Positions 1 to 9,026 are shown, counted from the first letter of the stretch. The stretch is DNA of 24,026 nt from an uncultured Prevotella sp. (GCA_934230965.1 CAKQFW010000004.1:1-24026), one strand, 5' to 3'. Notes: generated from the letters alone by a model not told the origin. Translations and numbers: made by a program.

Positions 1-1023
<1,023 letters not shown>

Positions 1024-1069
1024 TTATTATGATTTTGTTGATATTTGAGTAATAAATTCTTTCTGTTTG

Positions 1070-1077
1070 CAAATATA
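1070..1077 (-). promoter_or_regulatory. Putative -7 element for susB
   Basis: On the minus strand this reads TATATTTG, matching the Bacteroidetes -7 consensus TAnnTTTG. It lies about 62 bases upstream of the susB ATG. I do not see a clean TTTG -33 element at 19-21 bp spacing, which fits a promoter needing an activator such as SusR, but that is inference. Confidence 0.45.
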
Positions 1078-1283
1078 ATATTAATATTTGTATAAACTAT
1101 TGAAAAGTAAGGAGAAAGTACATAGCAGATACATGAAAAGCAACGTAACACGCTGTTTAACAACATATTTTTATATGATAGCAATCGTAAAAAGTACATA
1201 CGATGCAAAGTTTACCTAAACACATTTTCATTGCTTTACTGCATTTTTATGAGTTTAACGAAACACTATTTGTTTTTTTTATT

Positions 1284-1291
1284 TACCTTTG
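1284..1291 (+). promoter_or_regulatory. Putative -7 element for the susR-like gene
   Basis: The sequence TACCTTTG matches TAnnTTTG and lies 34 bases before the ATG at 1326. No good -33 partner is visible at the standard spacing. Its position supports translation from 1326 rather than from the upstream in-frame ATG at 1203, which would precede this element. Confidence 0.45.
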
Positions 1292-1325
1292 CCTTGTTAT
1301 ACTTAAAAAAGAAACCATAAGCAAA

Positions 1326-2960
1326 ATGATAATCCGATTATTACTTACCACCTTATTCATACTGTTACACACTGCAAGCACATGGGCGCAAAACAACGAA
1401 GCCCAACTGCTGAAGCTTGACAATGCCATGCTACAGGCTCCCGAACAGCATGCCCGCAAGGCCATGAAGATTGACATGCTGCGACGCTCGCTACAACGCT
1501 CAACCAATGATAACGAGCGCCTGTCGCTATGCTACGACATATACAACGAATATTATGTCTTACAATTCGACTCGGCCCTACATTATATTAATAAGGTGCA
1601 CCACATGGCCACAAAAACAGCTAACCGCCACTATCAGCAATTGGCCACCATCAACAAGGCCGAACTGCTGGGCATGGGAGGCTTCTACCCTCAGGCCATA
1701 GCCTTGCTCGACAGTGTATCTCTTGACGACCACGACCACGAAGCCGTGTTTAAAAGCCACATAGCCCACTTTCATATTTATCTTTACTGGGCCGACTATT
1801 GCAATGATGCTACTTATGCCCCACGCTACCGCGAGCGCGCTGGGCAATATCTTGAAAAGGCCATGCCCTACATAGCCGCATCGGCCGAGGGCGAATATTA
1901 TCGTGGCGAATATTATATATATGTGAAAAACGATAATCGTAACGCGCTAAACTGTTACCAGCGCGTGCTGGCCACCATGCCACCCGACAGCCGCCCCTAT
2001 GCCATGGCGGCCTGTGCCATAGCGCACAACTATAGCGCACAAGGCGACATAAAGCGTTGCGAATATTATCTGGCCGAGGCCGCACACAGCGACCTACTGA
2101 ACTGCACACGCGAAAACATGGCCCTGCAAGACCTGGCCATGCTGCTATATCAGCAAGGCGAAGATAATATTGAGCGGGCTGAATGCTACATCTATTTTGC
2201 CATGGAAGATGCCAAACAGTTTAACAACCGCCTACGCATACTTGAGATATCGCAGAAGTTGCCCGTCATCGTTGATGCCTATAAGCAGATTATGAAACGG
2301 CGCAACACCATGCTACGCATTACCACCACAGGGGTGTCGGCGCTGGCCATCATCCTCATCGTGTTTGTTTATTTCTTTATGAAGCAAAACCGACAGCTCA
2401 GCACAAAACGCCGACAACTGTCTGAAACAAACAGTGAGCTTACCTCGCTGAACAACCGACTGCACACGCTGAACGACCGTCTGCTTGACACAAACCGCCG
2501 ACGCGAGCACCTGGCAAAGCTATATATTGATTTGTGTGCCAACTTTATTGACCGACTGGCAAAGTTTGAACTGCTGGTGAAACGAAAAATAAAGGCCAAC
2601 CAAATAAAAGAATTGTTATCAATGGCATCATCGTCGAAACTTACCGACGAAGACGCCGCCTCGTTTCTGCACCGCTTTGATAAAGCCTTTCTTGACCTCT
2701 ACCCCACCTTTGTTGACGAATTTAACCGCTTACTGCTGCCCGACGCCAAAATATGGCCACGAAAGGGCGAAACACTGCTCACCACCGAGCTGCGCATCTT
2801 TGCACTGGTAAGGTTAGGCGTGAGCGAGAGCAGCGAGATAGCTGCCCTGCTGTTCTACACGCCACGCACCATTTACAACTATCGCTCGCAAGTGAAAAGC
2901 CGAGCCATCAACCGCGACTCCTTTGAACAAGATGTCATTAAACTGTGCACGGTGATATAA
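1326..2960 (+). CDS. susR: SusR-like membrane-bound transcriptional regulator (DUF6377 type)
   Basis: Probable inner-membrane regulator of starch-utilisation genes. The 544-residue product starts with a signal sequence (MIIRLLLTTLFILLHTASTWAQ), followed by an alpha-helical TPR-like periplasmic region of about 300 residues. A transmembrane helix lies near residues 336-356 (ALAIILIVFVYFF), then a coiled coil rich in Leu, Asn and Arg (about 360-400). The C-terminal LuxR-like helix-turn-helix carries LLTTELRIFALVRLGVSESS and then FYTPRTIYNYRSQVKSR. This architecture, the length (B. thetaiotaomicron SusR is about 540 residues) and the divergent susB neighbour support the call. The frame is open from 1203, but the 41 extra residues are AT-rich and hydrophobic, and the signal peptide begins cleanly at 1326. 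Maltose/malto-oligosaccharide sensing is known for SusR and inferred here. Confidence 0.88.
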   Translation: MIIRLLLTTLFILLHTASTWAQNNEAQLLKLDNAMLQAPEQHARKAMKIDMLRRSLQRSTNDNERLSLCYDIYNEYYVLQFDSALHYINKVHHMATKTANRHYQQLATINKAELLGMGGFYPQAIALLDSVSLDDHDHEAVFKSHIAHFHIYLYWADYCNDATYAPRYRERAGQYLEKAMPYIAASAEGEYYRGEYYIYVKNDNRNALNCYQRVLATMPPDSRPYAMAACAIAHNYSAQGDIKRCEYYLAEAAHSDLLNCTRENMALQDLAMLLYQQGEDNIERAECYIYFAMEDAKQFNNRLRILEISQKLPVIVDAYKQIMKRRNTMLRITTTGVSALAIILIVFVYFFMKQNRQLSTKRRQLSETNSELTSLNNRLHTLNDRLLDTNRRREHLAKLYIDLCANFIDRLAKFELLVKRKIKANQIKELLSMASSSKLTDEDAASFLHRFDKAFLDLYPTFVDEFNRLLLPDAKIWPRKGETLLTTELRIFALVRLGVSESSEIAALLFYTPRTIYNYRSQVKSRAINRDSFEQDVIKLCTVI

Positions 2961-2995
2961 GACAGTATATAAATAGGTGCGGTATCTTTCATTGG

Positions 2996-3835
2996 TTAGT
3001 ATTTCATCACTTTCTTAGCCTTACCTTTGCTGTCAACAACGATGGTTAAGCCTTTGGTTGTGCCTGTTGTTTTAGCACCAGCAATAGTAAAGTGAGATAT
3101 GGCAACGCTTTGCTCATTGTTTACAGCCGAGATGCCAGTCTCTACATCGGCATGCTCTTTAATAGAGATTGTCATTGCCGAAACGTCTACTTTCACATCA
3201 TACTTGCCTGCCTTTGTGATATACCATTTGTTGTCGTCGCCTCCGAAAACCATCTTGGTATCATCGGTAACATCGCGAAGATAGAAGGTTTGGTCGAAGG
3301 CACCATACTTGTTAACGGCAATTTTCATCTCGCCCTCTACAAAGTCGACAGTGGTGGCAAAGACATTCGGATTGGTAGCATCTTGAACAAGAATTGTGCC
3401 ATCATCAACGCTCCAGTTGCCTGGTGTGGCGCTACCTACCATCCACAAGGCGGGATGCTTAATATCAGTATCTTGATATGCAGCCTTTGTAACAGTAATT
3501 TTGTTGTTCACAAGGTCGCATACCACATCATAATTGGCTTTCTCTGAAACCTTAAACTTGCAGTCTTTACCGTTATCATCGTTTGACGAAACAAGGGTTG
3601 AAGGTACACCAGCTGTTAGCATTACGTCTTCATTGCCAGCACGAAATTCGAGGCCACCCCAGCAAGTTTGGGTAAGAAGTTTAAAGCCAGCATTGGCATT
3701 AAGGCTAACCGTAGCCTTCCACACATCGGGTTGTTCATCGGTATTTACCATGATAAAACTGTTCGGGATGTGCCATCCACCCCACACGGCATCGCCCACA
3801 ATCAGAAGGCGCTCAACAGCATTCACATTCAACAC
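2996..3835 (-). CDS. 5'-truncated SusE/SusF-like starch-binding protein (probable remnant)
   Basis: Two tandem SusE/SusF-type beta-sandwich domains are visible. One starts at LLIVGDAVWGGW (about residues 10-120), the other at LWMVGSATPGNW (about 131-232). They are followed by a C-terminal tail (IAGAKTTGTTKGLTIVVDSK) like those on secreted Prevotella proteins. Intact SusE/SusF are outer-membrane lipoproteins that bind starch at the cell surface. Here the only start is a GTG at 3835, four codons after an in-frame TAA at 3851-3853. There is no signal peptide or lipobox, and the frame enters the first domain directly. No leader is recoverable in other frames upstream, which is AT-rich intergenic DNA. 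The gene therefore looks 5'-deleted and its product would stay in the cytoplasm. A functional short protein cannot be excluded. It converges on susR, 35 bases between stops. Confidence 0.7.
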   Translation of the reverse strand: MLNVNAVERLLIVGDAVWGGWHIPNSFIMVNTDEQPDVWKATVSLNANAGFKLLTQTCWGGLEFRAGNEDVMLTAGVPSTLVSSNDDNGKDCKFKVSEKANYDVVCDLVNNKITVTKAAYQDTDIKHPALWMVGSATPGNWSVDDGTILVQDATNPNVFATTVDFVEGEMKIAVNKYGAFDQTFYLRDVTDDTKMVFGGDDNKWYITKAGKYDVKVDVSAMTISIKEHADVETGISAVNNEQSVAISHFTIAGAKTTGTTKGLTIVVDSKGKAKKVMKY

Positions 3836-4013
3836 AAACGCAGCCTGTTGTTAAGTTATTATATATTGATTGATTGTTTATTTACATTGCTTGCATCTTT
3901 ACCATGTAGTAATATTTGCACATAACCTTATATTTGTAGGGTAAGCATTATATTATTATTGATTATTGATTTTCGATATTAGCGGTTGCTATAAAGAAGC
4001 GTCAAAAAAACAA

Positions 4014-4111
4014 TAGTATTACTTTAGGTCATTACTTTATTGGGTTATTACACTACGATGGTTGTTGCACCACGAGATATTGTTACACTACGCGTGGTGC
4101 TTACTTTAGGG
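4014..4111 (+). repeat. Degenerate tandem repeat, ~15-18 bp units
   Basis: Six adjacent units share a (T/A)TTAC core with a G-rich end. They are TAGTATTACTTTAGG (4014), TCATTACTTTATTGGG (4029), TTATTACACTACGATGG (4045), TTGTTGCACCACGAGATA (4062), TTGTTACACTACGCGTGG (4080) and TGCTTACTTTAGGG (4098). Outer units carry ACTTTA and inner ones ACTACG or ACCACG, so the array is nested or symmetric. Function unknown. Confidence 0.55.
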
Positions 4112-4150
4112 TTTAACGGCAATAATTAATTGCGTTTTGTTTTGTGGTTG

Positions 4151-4158
4151 CAAATTTA
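4151..4158 (-). promoter_or_regulatory. Orphan -7-like element upstream of the SusE/SusF remnant
   Basis: On the minus strand this reads TAAATTTG, matching TAnnTTTG. It points toward the truncated SusE/SusF-like gene, but about 315 bases of untranslated DNA including the repeat array would lie between. No convincing -33 element. It may be the original promoter of the now truncated gene. Confidence 0.3.
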
Positions 4159-4369
4159 TATAAAAAATGCACTCATAGTCTTCATGAGTACATAACATGT
4201 ACAAGTTTTCAAGAACACATTGCTTGTATATACTTATGCATCAAGTATTTACAAACAACGCAAAAATCGGCATAAGTACATAAATAAAAACAAGCCAAGC
4301 TATTACAGCCGCCTTTTTACCAATAAAAGATAGGTTAATAGAGATAAACCAAAAGACAATATATAGCTG

Positions 4370-5062
4370 TTATCTCAATAGTTTTTCAAGGTGCTCAACT
4401 ATAATGGTTTCGCGTTTCAAGACTATTAGTTGTTCGTTGTGCATGAGGTGTAATTCGTCAGAAACGGCTCTACGGCTTTCGTTCAGCTCGTGGGCCAACT
4501 GCTCTATACGTATATTGATGCGTTTGCTGCCCGTGTGTGTAAGGCAGTGGTTCAAGATGAAGCGTATGATGCGGGGGCGTGTGGCATCGGGTGTATGGCG
4601 CCACGGTGTGTGTGCAAAGCGTTGCGCCTGGGCACAGATGGCGTTAAGAAGGTTGATGTGAAACACCTGATAGCGAGCACACATCTGCATAACATCGTTT
4701 TTGTCAATGCTCAGCAACAGGCAACCCTCATGTGCCGTGAAGGTGCGCGTGTGGCGTGTGCTGGGGCCAAACAGGTGTTCGGGCTGTATAATATACGGTG
4801 CTTGCAGCGCCTCTTCTACGCTATAACGGCCATCATCGGGGCGCGAGCACACGCGTATGCCACCGTCGGCCACAATGGTAAGACGCGTGCAAGGTTGCCC
4901 CTCTGCTGCCACCACCTCTTCTTCGGCACAACGGTGTATGCCGAGTGTGAAGGCGGTGGTAAGCTCGGCAATGTGTGCACGGGTCATACCTAAGAACAGC
5001 GGCAGCGACGCCAGCAGCTCGGCGTTTGATGAAGAGGTGTTTGCTTTCAACATTTTTTGCAA
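4370..5062 (-). CDS. Crp/Fnr-family transcriptional regulator
   Basis: A 230-residue protein with an N-terminal cyclic-nucleotide-binding-like beta-roll (about residues 15-150, including LASLPLFLGMTRAHIAELTT and IIQPEHLFGP). A long dimerisation helix follows, then a C-terminal winged helix (about 160-230) with IRIEQLAHELNESRRAVSDEL as the HTH. The roll lacks the GE...R-TSTV-type cAMP signature seen in E. coli CRP, and there is no obvious N-terminal Cys cluster for Fe-S binding, so the ligand is unknown. The gene starts 27 bases after the apbE stop on the same strand, which suggests it is the last gene of that operon. A second ATG three codons in (5053) is an equally possible start. The signal it senses is not visible in the sequence. 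Confidence 0.85.
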   Translation of the reverse strand: MQKMLKANTSSSNAELLASLPLFLGMTRAHIAELTTAFTLGIHRCAEEEVVAAEGQPCTRLTIVADGGIRVCSRPDDGRYSVEEALQAPYIIQPEHLFGPSTRHTRTFTAHEGCLLLSIDKNDVMQMCARYQVFHINLLNAICAQAQRFAHTPWRHTPDATRPRIIRFILNHCLTHTGSKRINIRIEQLAHELNESRRAVSDELHLMHNEQLIVLKRETIIVEHLEKLLR

Positions 5063-5089
5063 GAACTAATGCCCACTCCTACTACTCAG

Positions 5090-6118
5090 TTACTCTTCTA
5101 TAATTTTTCCTTGCATTGATGGCGAATACCATACCTTATAGTTGCCTTGCTCGTCGGCATAGATAAAGTAGGCCATCAGTTTAGGGTTACGCTTCAGCAC
5201 CTCTTTAGCTTTTTCAATGCCCATAACCATAAACGATGTGGCGTAAGCATCGGCCACGGCGCAACGATCGGCCAAGACGGTGGCCGAGAGCAAAGAGTGC
5301 TGCACGGGATAACCTGTATGAGGGTCGATGGTATGAGCATATTTCTTACCATCTTTATAATAAAAGTTGCGATAGTTTCCGCTGGTAGCCATGGCCTTAT
5401 CGGTAACGTTGAGCACGGCTTGCAGCTCTTGGTTCTGGTTGAGCGAGTCGTCAGAAGGCTTTGTAACGCCTATCTTCCAGGGCAGACGTCGGTCGCTAAT
5501 GCCACTGGTAACCACCTCGCCACCAATCTCTACCATAAAGTTGGCCACGCCCTTGCGGCGCAGCAGTTCGGCCACCATGTCGCAGCCGTAACCTTTGGCT
5601 ATGGCGCCACAGTCGAGCGTGGTGCGTGGGTCGGCCTTTTTCACATGCTTGTCAACAAGTGTTACGTGGTGATAGCCCACAAAAGCTTTTAGGCTATCAA
5701 CCTTGGCACGTGTAGGCAGCTGACCGTTCTTGAAGCCGAAGCCCCAAGCATTGACCAGCGGCGCCACCGTAATATCAAAGGCGCCATTGGTATCTTTAGA
5801 TATCTTTTCGGCCAGCGTAAACACATCAGTAAACATATCGTTTACCTCTATATTCTGATTATTGTTTACACGGGTGATAACCGACTGCTTGTTAAACATT
5901 GACAGCGAGGCATCTACCTTGTTCAGCTCGGCTAATATTTCGGTATTCAGGTCGGTATCATACTGATACGTAATGTGATATATCGTGCCGAAGATATAGC
6001 CCGTGTTATGCTGATAAGGGGTGTTGCGCTGGTGGCGTATAATAAAAATGGTGCCTAACAGCAGAAAGAGCAGAAAGGGCAACTGTAGCCCCCACTTTAT
6101 TTTTTGTTTGTTATCCAT
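5090..6118 (-). CDS. apbE: FAD:protein FMN transferase (ApbE)
   Basis: Mg-dependent flavinyltransferase that moves FMN from FAD onto a Thr/Ser of target proteins, typically NqrB/NqrC, RnfG/RnfD or other periplasmic FMN-binding domains. The 342-residue length is normal. An N-terminal membrane anchor spans about residues 10-27 (GLQLPFLLFLLLGTIFII); there is no lipobox Cys, so the protein is membrane-tethered and faces the periplasm. Family motifs seen are DITVAPLVNAWGFG (115-128), LDCGAIAKGYGCD (168-180), VEIGGEV (196-202), HTIDPHTGYPV (262-272) and the metal site VADAYATS (288-295). No target FMN-binding protein is encoded in the window. It lies 107 bases downstream of the DUF6048 gene with no promoter consensus between, so it is probably in the same operon. 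Confidence 0.95.
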   Translation of the reverse strand: MDNKQKIKWGLQLPFLLFLLLGTIFIIRHQRNTPYQHNTGYIFGTIYHITYQYDTDLNTEILAELNKVDASLSMFNKQSVITRVNNNQNIEVNDMFTDVFTLAEKISKDTNGAFDITVAPLVNAWGFGFKNGQLPTRAKVDSLKAFVGYHHVTLVDKHVKKADPRTTLDCGAIAKGYGCDMVAELLRRKGVANFMVEIGGEVVTSGISDRRLPWKIGVTKPSDDSLNQNQELQAVLNVTDKAMATSGNYRNFYYKDGKKYAHTIDPHTGYPVQHSLLSATVLADRCAVADAYATSFMVMGIEKAKEVLKRNPKLMAYFIYADEQGNYKVWYSPSMQGKIIEE

Positions 6119-6225
6119 GCGGGTCCTTAATATCGTATCTTGTTATCCTTATATATTATATAATGTATGCGCGGGCGCGTGTTATTATTATAATAGTGGG
6201 GTGAAGGGGTGTAGTGTGTGGCGCA

Positions 6226-6930
6226 TCAAATCTCAATAATAATGTTGAAGGTGCCGCCCAAACGGGTGTCGCCTTGCTTGCCAAAGCCTGGTATATACCA
6301 CGTGTTGCCAGCATCGCCATCGTTGTGTGCTATGCGTCGACGGTAACGCACGCTCCAGCCCAAACGTAGCGGACCAGCTATCTTGGCATCAACCCCTACC
6401 ACGGCTTCCATCCAGTGGCAGTTACATTTCACGTCTTCAAGACGATAGCCAGCATCGTCGCCCCACACAGGGTCTTTAATGCCCGTGGTATAAGCGTCAT
6501 ACTTGTATGAGGTAAAGGCGTAACGCAAGCCACCATACACGCGATAGTCGTCGTGCTTGTTTTTCAGCAAATTATAGTCGAGACCCACTCGAGCATAGGG
6601 AGCCGAGGTTTTGTAGCTCATGCCCGTGGTTACATTCTCGGCATCGGCCTTGCCATAGCCCAGCTCAAGAACAGGAAAAAACTTGTCTTTCAAGTTTACG
6701 CGCACGGCGGCCTCATACTGTCCATAATCGCTGAAGGCAAGCTGTGCCACACCTACCACATCGGCCGACACAGCCACACCACGAAACAGTGGCACGGTAT
6801 CGGCGGGCTGCACAATATGTTTCTTTTGTTGTGCATGGGCTCCTAAGGCGGGCATCAATAGCAAGAGACTACTGGTTAGCACGCTTAAGATAAATGATGA
6901 GATGCGCTTTGGCGTCGTTATATGTAACAT
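6226..6930 (-). CDS. DUF6048 family protein, putative outer-membrane beta-barrel
   Basis: A 234-residue exported protein of unknown function. A signal peptide covers about residues 1-34 (ISSFILSVLTSSLLLLMPAL then GAHAQ). The mature part alternates short amphipathic strands and turns (VELGYGKA-like, YRVYGGLRYAFTSYKYD, LRLGWSVRYRRR) and ends in an aromatic/hydrophobic strand (GTFNIIIEI), as small outer-membrane barrels do. I recognise it as the Bacteroidetes family DUF6048, which commonly lies beside DUF6452 as it does here. The start at 6930 is needed to keep the signal peptide. It overlaps the 3' end of the DUF6452 gene by 62 bases in another frame, pointing to coupled translation. The barrel topology is inference. 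Confidence 0.82.
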   Translation of the reverse strand: MLHITTPKRISSFILSVLTSSLLLLMPALGAHAQQKKHIVQPADTVPLFRGVAVSADVVGVAQLAFSDYGQYEAAVRVNLKDKFFPVLELGYGKADAENVTTGMSYKTSAPYARVGLDYNLLKNKHDDYRVYGGLRYAFTSYKYDAYTTGIKDPVWGDDAGYRLEDVKCNCHWMEAVVGVDAKIAGPLRLGWSVRYRRRIAHNDGDAGNTWYIPGFGKQGDTRLGGTFNIIIEI

Positions 6931-7357
6931 AGCTGTTGTTAATGGTTACTTTTTCCACCTTATTGGTGGTATATCTCACATCGGTGATGTTGTGGAACAT
7001 GATGGGGCTGCAGTCTACCGACTCGAAATGCGGCATATTATCCTTCACAATGGTTATGTGGTCGATGGTGTGCGTCTTGTCTTCATTCAGGAAGTCGAAG
7101 ATGTAAACATCCTCGGCATGATTATAGCTCATGGGCAGCTGTATGCTGTCAACATCGCACACACGGTTTACCAGCACCGAGTCGTTACCATCGGCACGGG
7201 TGGTCGACACGGTGAGGGTGTCGGTAACCTTCTCGCCATTGTCGCCAAACTTGCAGGTGCTCATCACGCGGCTGTTCAGGGGACAGTCGATAGAAGAGCA
7301 AGCTGCCACCATCAGCGCCCCACACAGCAGTAATAATAAATGTTTTATTTTGCGCAT
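6869..7357 (-). CDS. DUF6452 family lipoprotein
   Basis: A 162-residue lipoprotein of unknown function. The signal sequence MRKIKHLLLLLCGALMVAAC ends in a lipobox with Cys20, followed by further cysteines (CSSIDCPLN, then STCKFGDNG). The mature region is beta-rich, as in family DUF6452. The frame is open as far up as 7531, but that extension is antisense-like coding of the glycosyltransferase gene; the ATG at 7357 gives a proper lipoprotein signal. The start overlaps the end of the glycosyltransferase gene by 13 bases, and its own end overlaps the DUF6048 start by 62 bases. The tight packing and the recurring DUF6452/DUF6048 pairing suggest the two products work together in the envelope, which is inference. 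Confidence 0.82.
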   Translation of the reverse strand: MRKIKHLLLLLCGALMVAACSSIDCPLNSRVMSTCKFGDNGEKVTDTLTVSTTRADGNDSVLVNRVCDVDSIQLPMSYNHAEDVYIFDFLNEDKTHTIDHITIVKDNMPHFESVDCSPIMFHNITDVRYTTNKVEKVTINNSYVTYNDAKAHLIIYLKRANQ

Positions 7358-8307
7358 CGCAGAGTTTTTTCTATTTGATAGTCGTTGCGGTTCTGCGACG
7401 AGCGGCTCACCAAGTCGCCAATGAAGCCAGCCAGGAACAGCTGCGTACCAATCATCATCATCGTGAGGGCGATGTAGAAGTAGGGCGAGTCGGTAACCAG
7501 ACGCTGGGGTATGCCGTGAGCCAAGCACCACAACTTGTCGGCGCCGATGATGAAGGCCGACACAAAGCCAATGAGGAACACGAAGGTGCCCAAGAAGCCA
7601 AACACGTGCATAGGCTTCTTACCAAAGTTGCTCAAGAACCAAAGGGTGATGAGGTCGAGATAGCCATTGAAGAAGCGGTTCAGGCCAAACTTTGACGTGC
7701 CATACTTGCGCGCCTGATGGTGTACCACCTTCTCGCCTATCTTATCAAAGCCAGCGTTCTTGGCCAGATAAGGGATATAACGGTGCATCTCGCCATACAC
7801 CTCGATGTTTTTCACCACATCACGACGGTAGGCTTTCAGGCCACAGTTGAAGTCGTGCAGATTGTGTATGCCGCTAATCTTACGCGCTGTGGCGTTAAAC
7901 AGCTTGGTAGGAAGGGTCTTCGACAGTGGGTCGTAACGTTTTTGTTTGTAGCCCGACACCAGGTCGTAGCCTTCTTCTACAATCATGCGGTAGAGGGCGG
8001 GTATCTCGTCGGGCGAGTCTTGAAGGTCGGCATCCATCGTTATTACCACGTCGCCCTGTGCCTCTTTGAAGCCACAATACAGGGCTGGGCTCTTGCCATA
8101 GTTGCGGCGAAACTTGATGCCTTTCACGTTCTCCGACTTGCTGCTCAGGTCTTCAATCACTTGCCACGAGTGGTCGGTAGAGCCATCGTTAACGAATATC
8201 ACTTCAAAACTGAACGCGTTGGCTTTCATCACACGCTCTATCCACTTGTAAAGCTCGGGAAGCGACTCTTCCTCATTATATAAGGGCACTACAATCGAAA
8301 TATCCAT
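7345..8307 (-). CDS. Family 2 glycosyltransferase with two C-terminal membrane helices
   Basis: A 320-residue GT2 enzyme of the GtrB/dolichol-phosphate-sugar-synthase type, expected to transfer a sugar from a nucleotide donor to a polyprenyl phosphate on the cytoplasmic face of the inner membrane. Seen motifs are MDISIVVPLYNEEESLP (1-17), the nucleotide-binding VNDGSTD (39-45), the metal-binding DADLQD (92-97) and the acceptor-side HHQARKYGTSKF. Two hydrophobic helices follow, about residues 233-255 and 276-300. Donor sugar and acceptor are not predictable. It is the second gene of the operon, 36 bases after the DUF4199 gene, and overlaps the DUF6452 start by 13 bases. Confidence 0.93.
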   Translation of the reverse strand: MDISIVVPLYNEEESLPELYKWIERVMKANAFSFEVIFVNDGSTDHSWQVIEDLSSKSENVKGIKFRRNYGKSPALYCGFKEAQGDVVITMDADLQDSPDEIPALYRMIVEEGYDLVSGYKQKRYDPLSKTLPTKLFNATARKISGIHNLHDFNCGLKAYRRDVVKNIEVYGEMHRYIPYLAKNAGFDKIGEKVVHHQARKYGTSKFGLNRFFNGYLDLITLWFLSNFGKKPMHVFGFLGTFVFLIGFVSAFIIGADKLWCLAHGIPQRLVTDSPYFYIALTMMMIGTQLFLAGFIGDLVSRSSQNRNDYQIEKTLRCAK

Positions 8308-8343
8308 TTTTATATCCTCTTTATTATGTTATATTGGGTTGCT

Positions 8344-8868
8344 TTATTTTTTAATTGTTTTTCTGCACAGGGCGGCCACCGGAAGCGACAATACAAAGCC
8401 CACAAAGATGTTTTGCATCATAAAGGTGAAGGCCCACTGCACGGGGCTAATGGTCTGCACCATCTCGGCAGCCTCTTTCAGTTCGGCTACCGACACACCA
8501 GCCTGACGATAGGCGGGCGTTATGGTTTGTATTGTGTCGTTCAGCATCATAGCAAAGGTGCCATGATCGAAGAACTTGAAAAACACAAACTGGGCCACAG
8601 CGAAGATGAGCGAGGTGTAAAAGAAGGTGTAAACACAATATAGAGAGGCGCGGCGAAAAGAAATTACGCCATCAAGGGCATAATTGCGAAAAGCGCAAAG
8701 ACGCCAACCCAGCACAAAGGGAGTGGCTAAGGCCAACAAGCTTCCTACGCCGTTTTGTGGGGCATATACTGTAAACAAGAAACTGGCTATCCACACCAAT
8801 GCCATCAACGCTCCGTCTTGGCGCGCAAAGGCTCTAAGCTGCACTACATCTTCTATTCGTATCATCAA
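8344..8868 (-). CDS. DUF4199 family four-helix membrane protein
   Basis: A 174-residue integral membrane protein of unknown function. Hydrophobic segments lie near residues 20-38 (ALMALVWIASFLFTV), 42-58, 75-97 (YCVYTFFYTSLIFAVAQFVF) and 145-167 (AFTFMMQNIFVGFVLSLPVA). The pattern fits the Bacteroidetes family DUF4199, typically found next to a GT2 gene as here. It is the first gene of the operon, with a consensus promoter directly upstream and a predicted leader of about 25 bases. The start could be the ATG at 8868 or the adjacent one at 8865. A role in polyprenyl-linked sugar transfer together with the GT2 is only suggested by context. Confidence 0.85.
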   Translation of the reverse strand: MMIRIEDVVQLRAFARQDGALMALVWIASFLFTVYAPQNGVGSLLALATPFVLGWRLCAFRNYALDGVISFRRASLYCVYTFFYTSLIFAVAQFVFFKFFDHGTFAMMLNDTIQTITPAYRQAGVSVAELKEAAEMVQTISPVQWAFTFMMQNIFVGFVLSLPVAALCRKTIKK

Positions 8869-8897
8869 TAATATATATGTGTATTATAAAACGTATG

Positions 8898-8928
8898 CAA
8901 AGTTACAGCAAAGGCATGGTAAAACAAA
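8898..8928 (-). promoter_or_regulatory. Consensus promoter of the DUF4199-GT2-DUF6452-DUF6048 operon
   Basis: On the minus strand, TTTG (8928-8925) is followed after exactly 19 bases by TAACTTTG (8905-8898), the full Bacteroidetes -33/-7 arrangement. The -7 box lies 29 bases upstream of the ATG at 8868. This is the best promoter in the window. Confidence 0.8.
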
Positions 8929-8973
8929 ATAAAATGAAACATATTTTTGGCTGCCAAAGGGTTAAGGATGTGT

Positions 8974-9026
8974 AAAAACGATTTACCGTTGCCACGCCCC
9001 TACTATCTTGAGCGTAACAACGGTAA
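8974..9026 (-). terminator. Rho-independent terminator of the upstream lipoprotein gene
   Basis: On the minus strand a perfect 9-bp stem, TTACCGTTG (9026-9018) with CAACGGTAA (8991-8983), encloses an inner ACGC/GCGT pairing. It is followed by a run of five T (8978-8974). It ends transcription of the gene at 9072-9854 before the next promoter. Confidence 0.7.

Larger units (their letters stand above)
3851..4369. other. Gene-free AT-rich region with degenerate tandem repeats
   Basis: About 520 bases with no credible gene. The region holds the repeat array at 4014-4111 and a minus-strand -7-like element at 4151-4158. The remainder is AT-rich. I see no strong terminator for the Crp/Fnr gene that ends at 4370. 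Confidence 0.6.

Noticed and set aside
1203..1325. N-terminal extension of the susR-like protein
   Set aside because: The 41 extra residues are AT-driven and precede a standard signal peptide at 1326; the likely promoter also lies inside this stretch.
7358..7531. N-terminal extension of the DUF6452 protein
   Set aside because: It runs inside the glycosyltransferase gene in another frame and would bury the lipoprotein signal.
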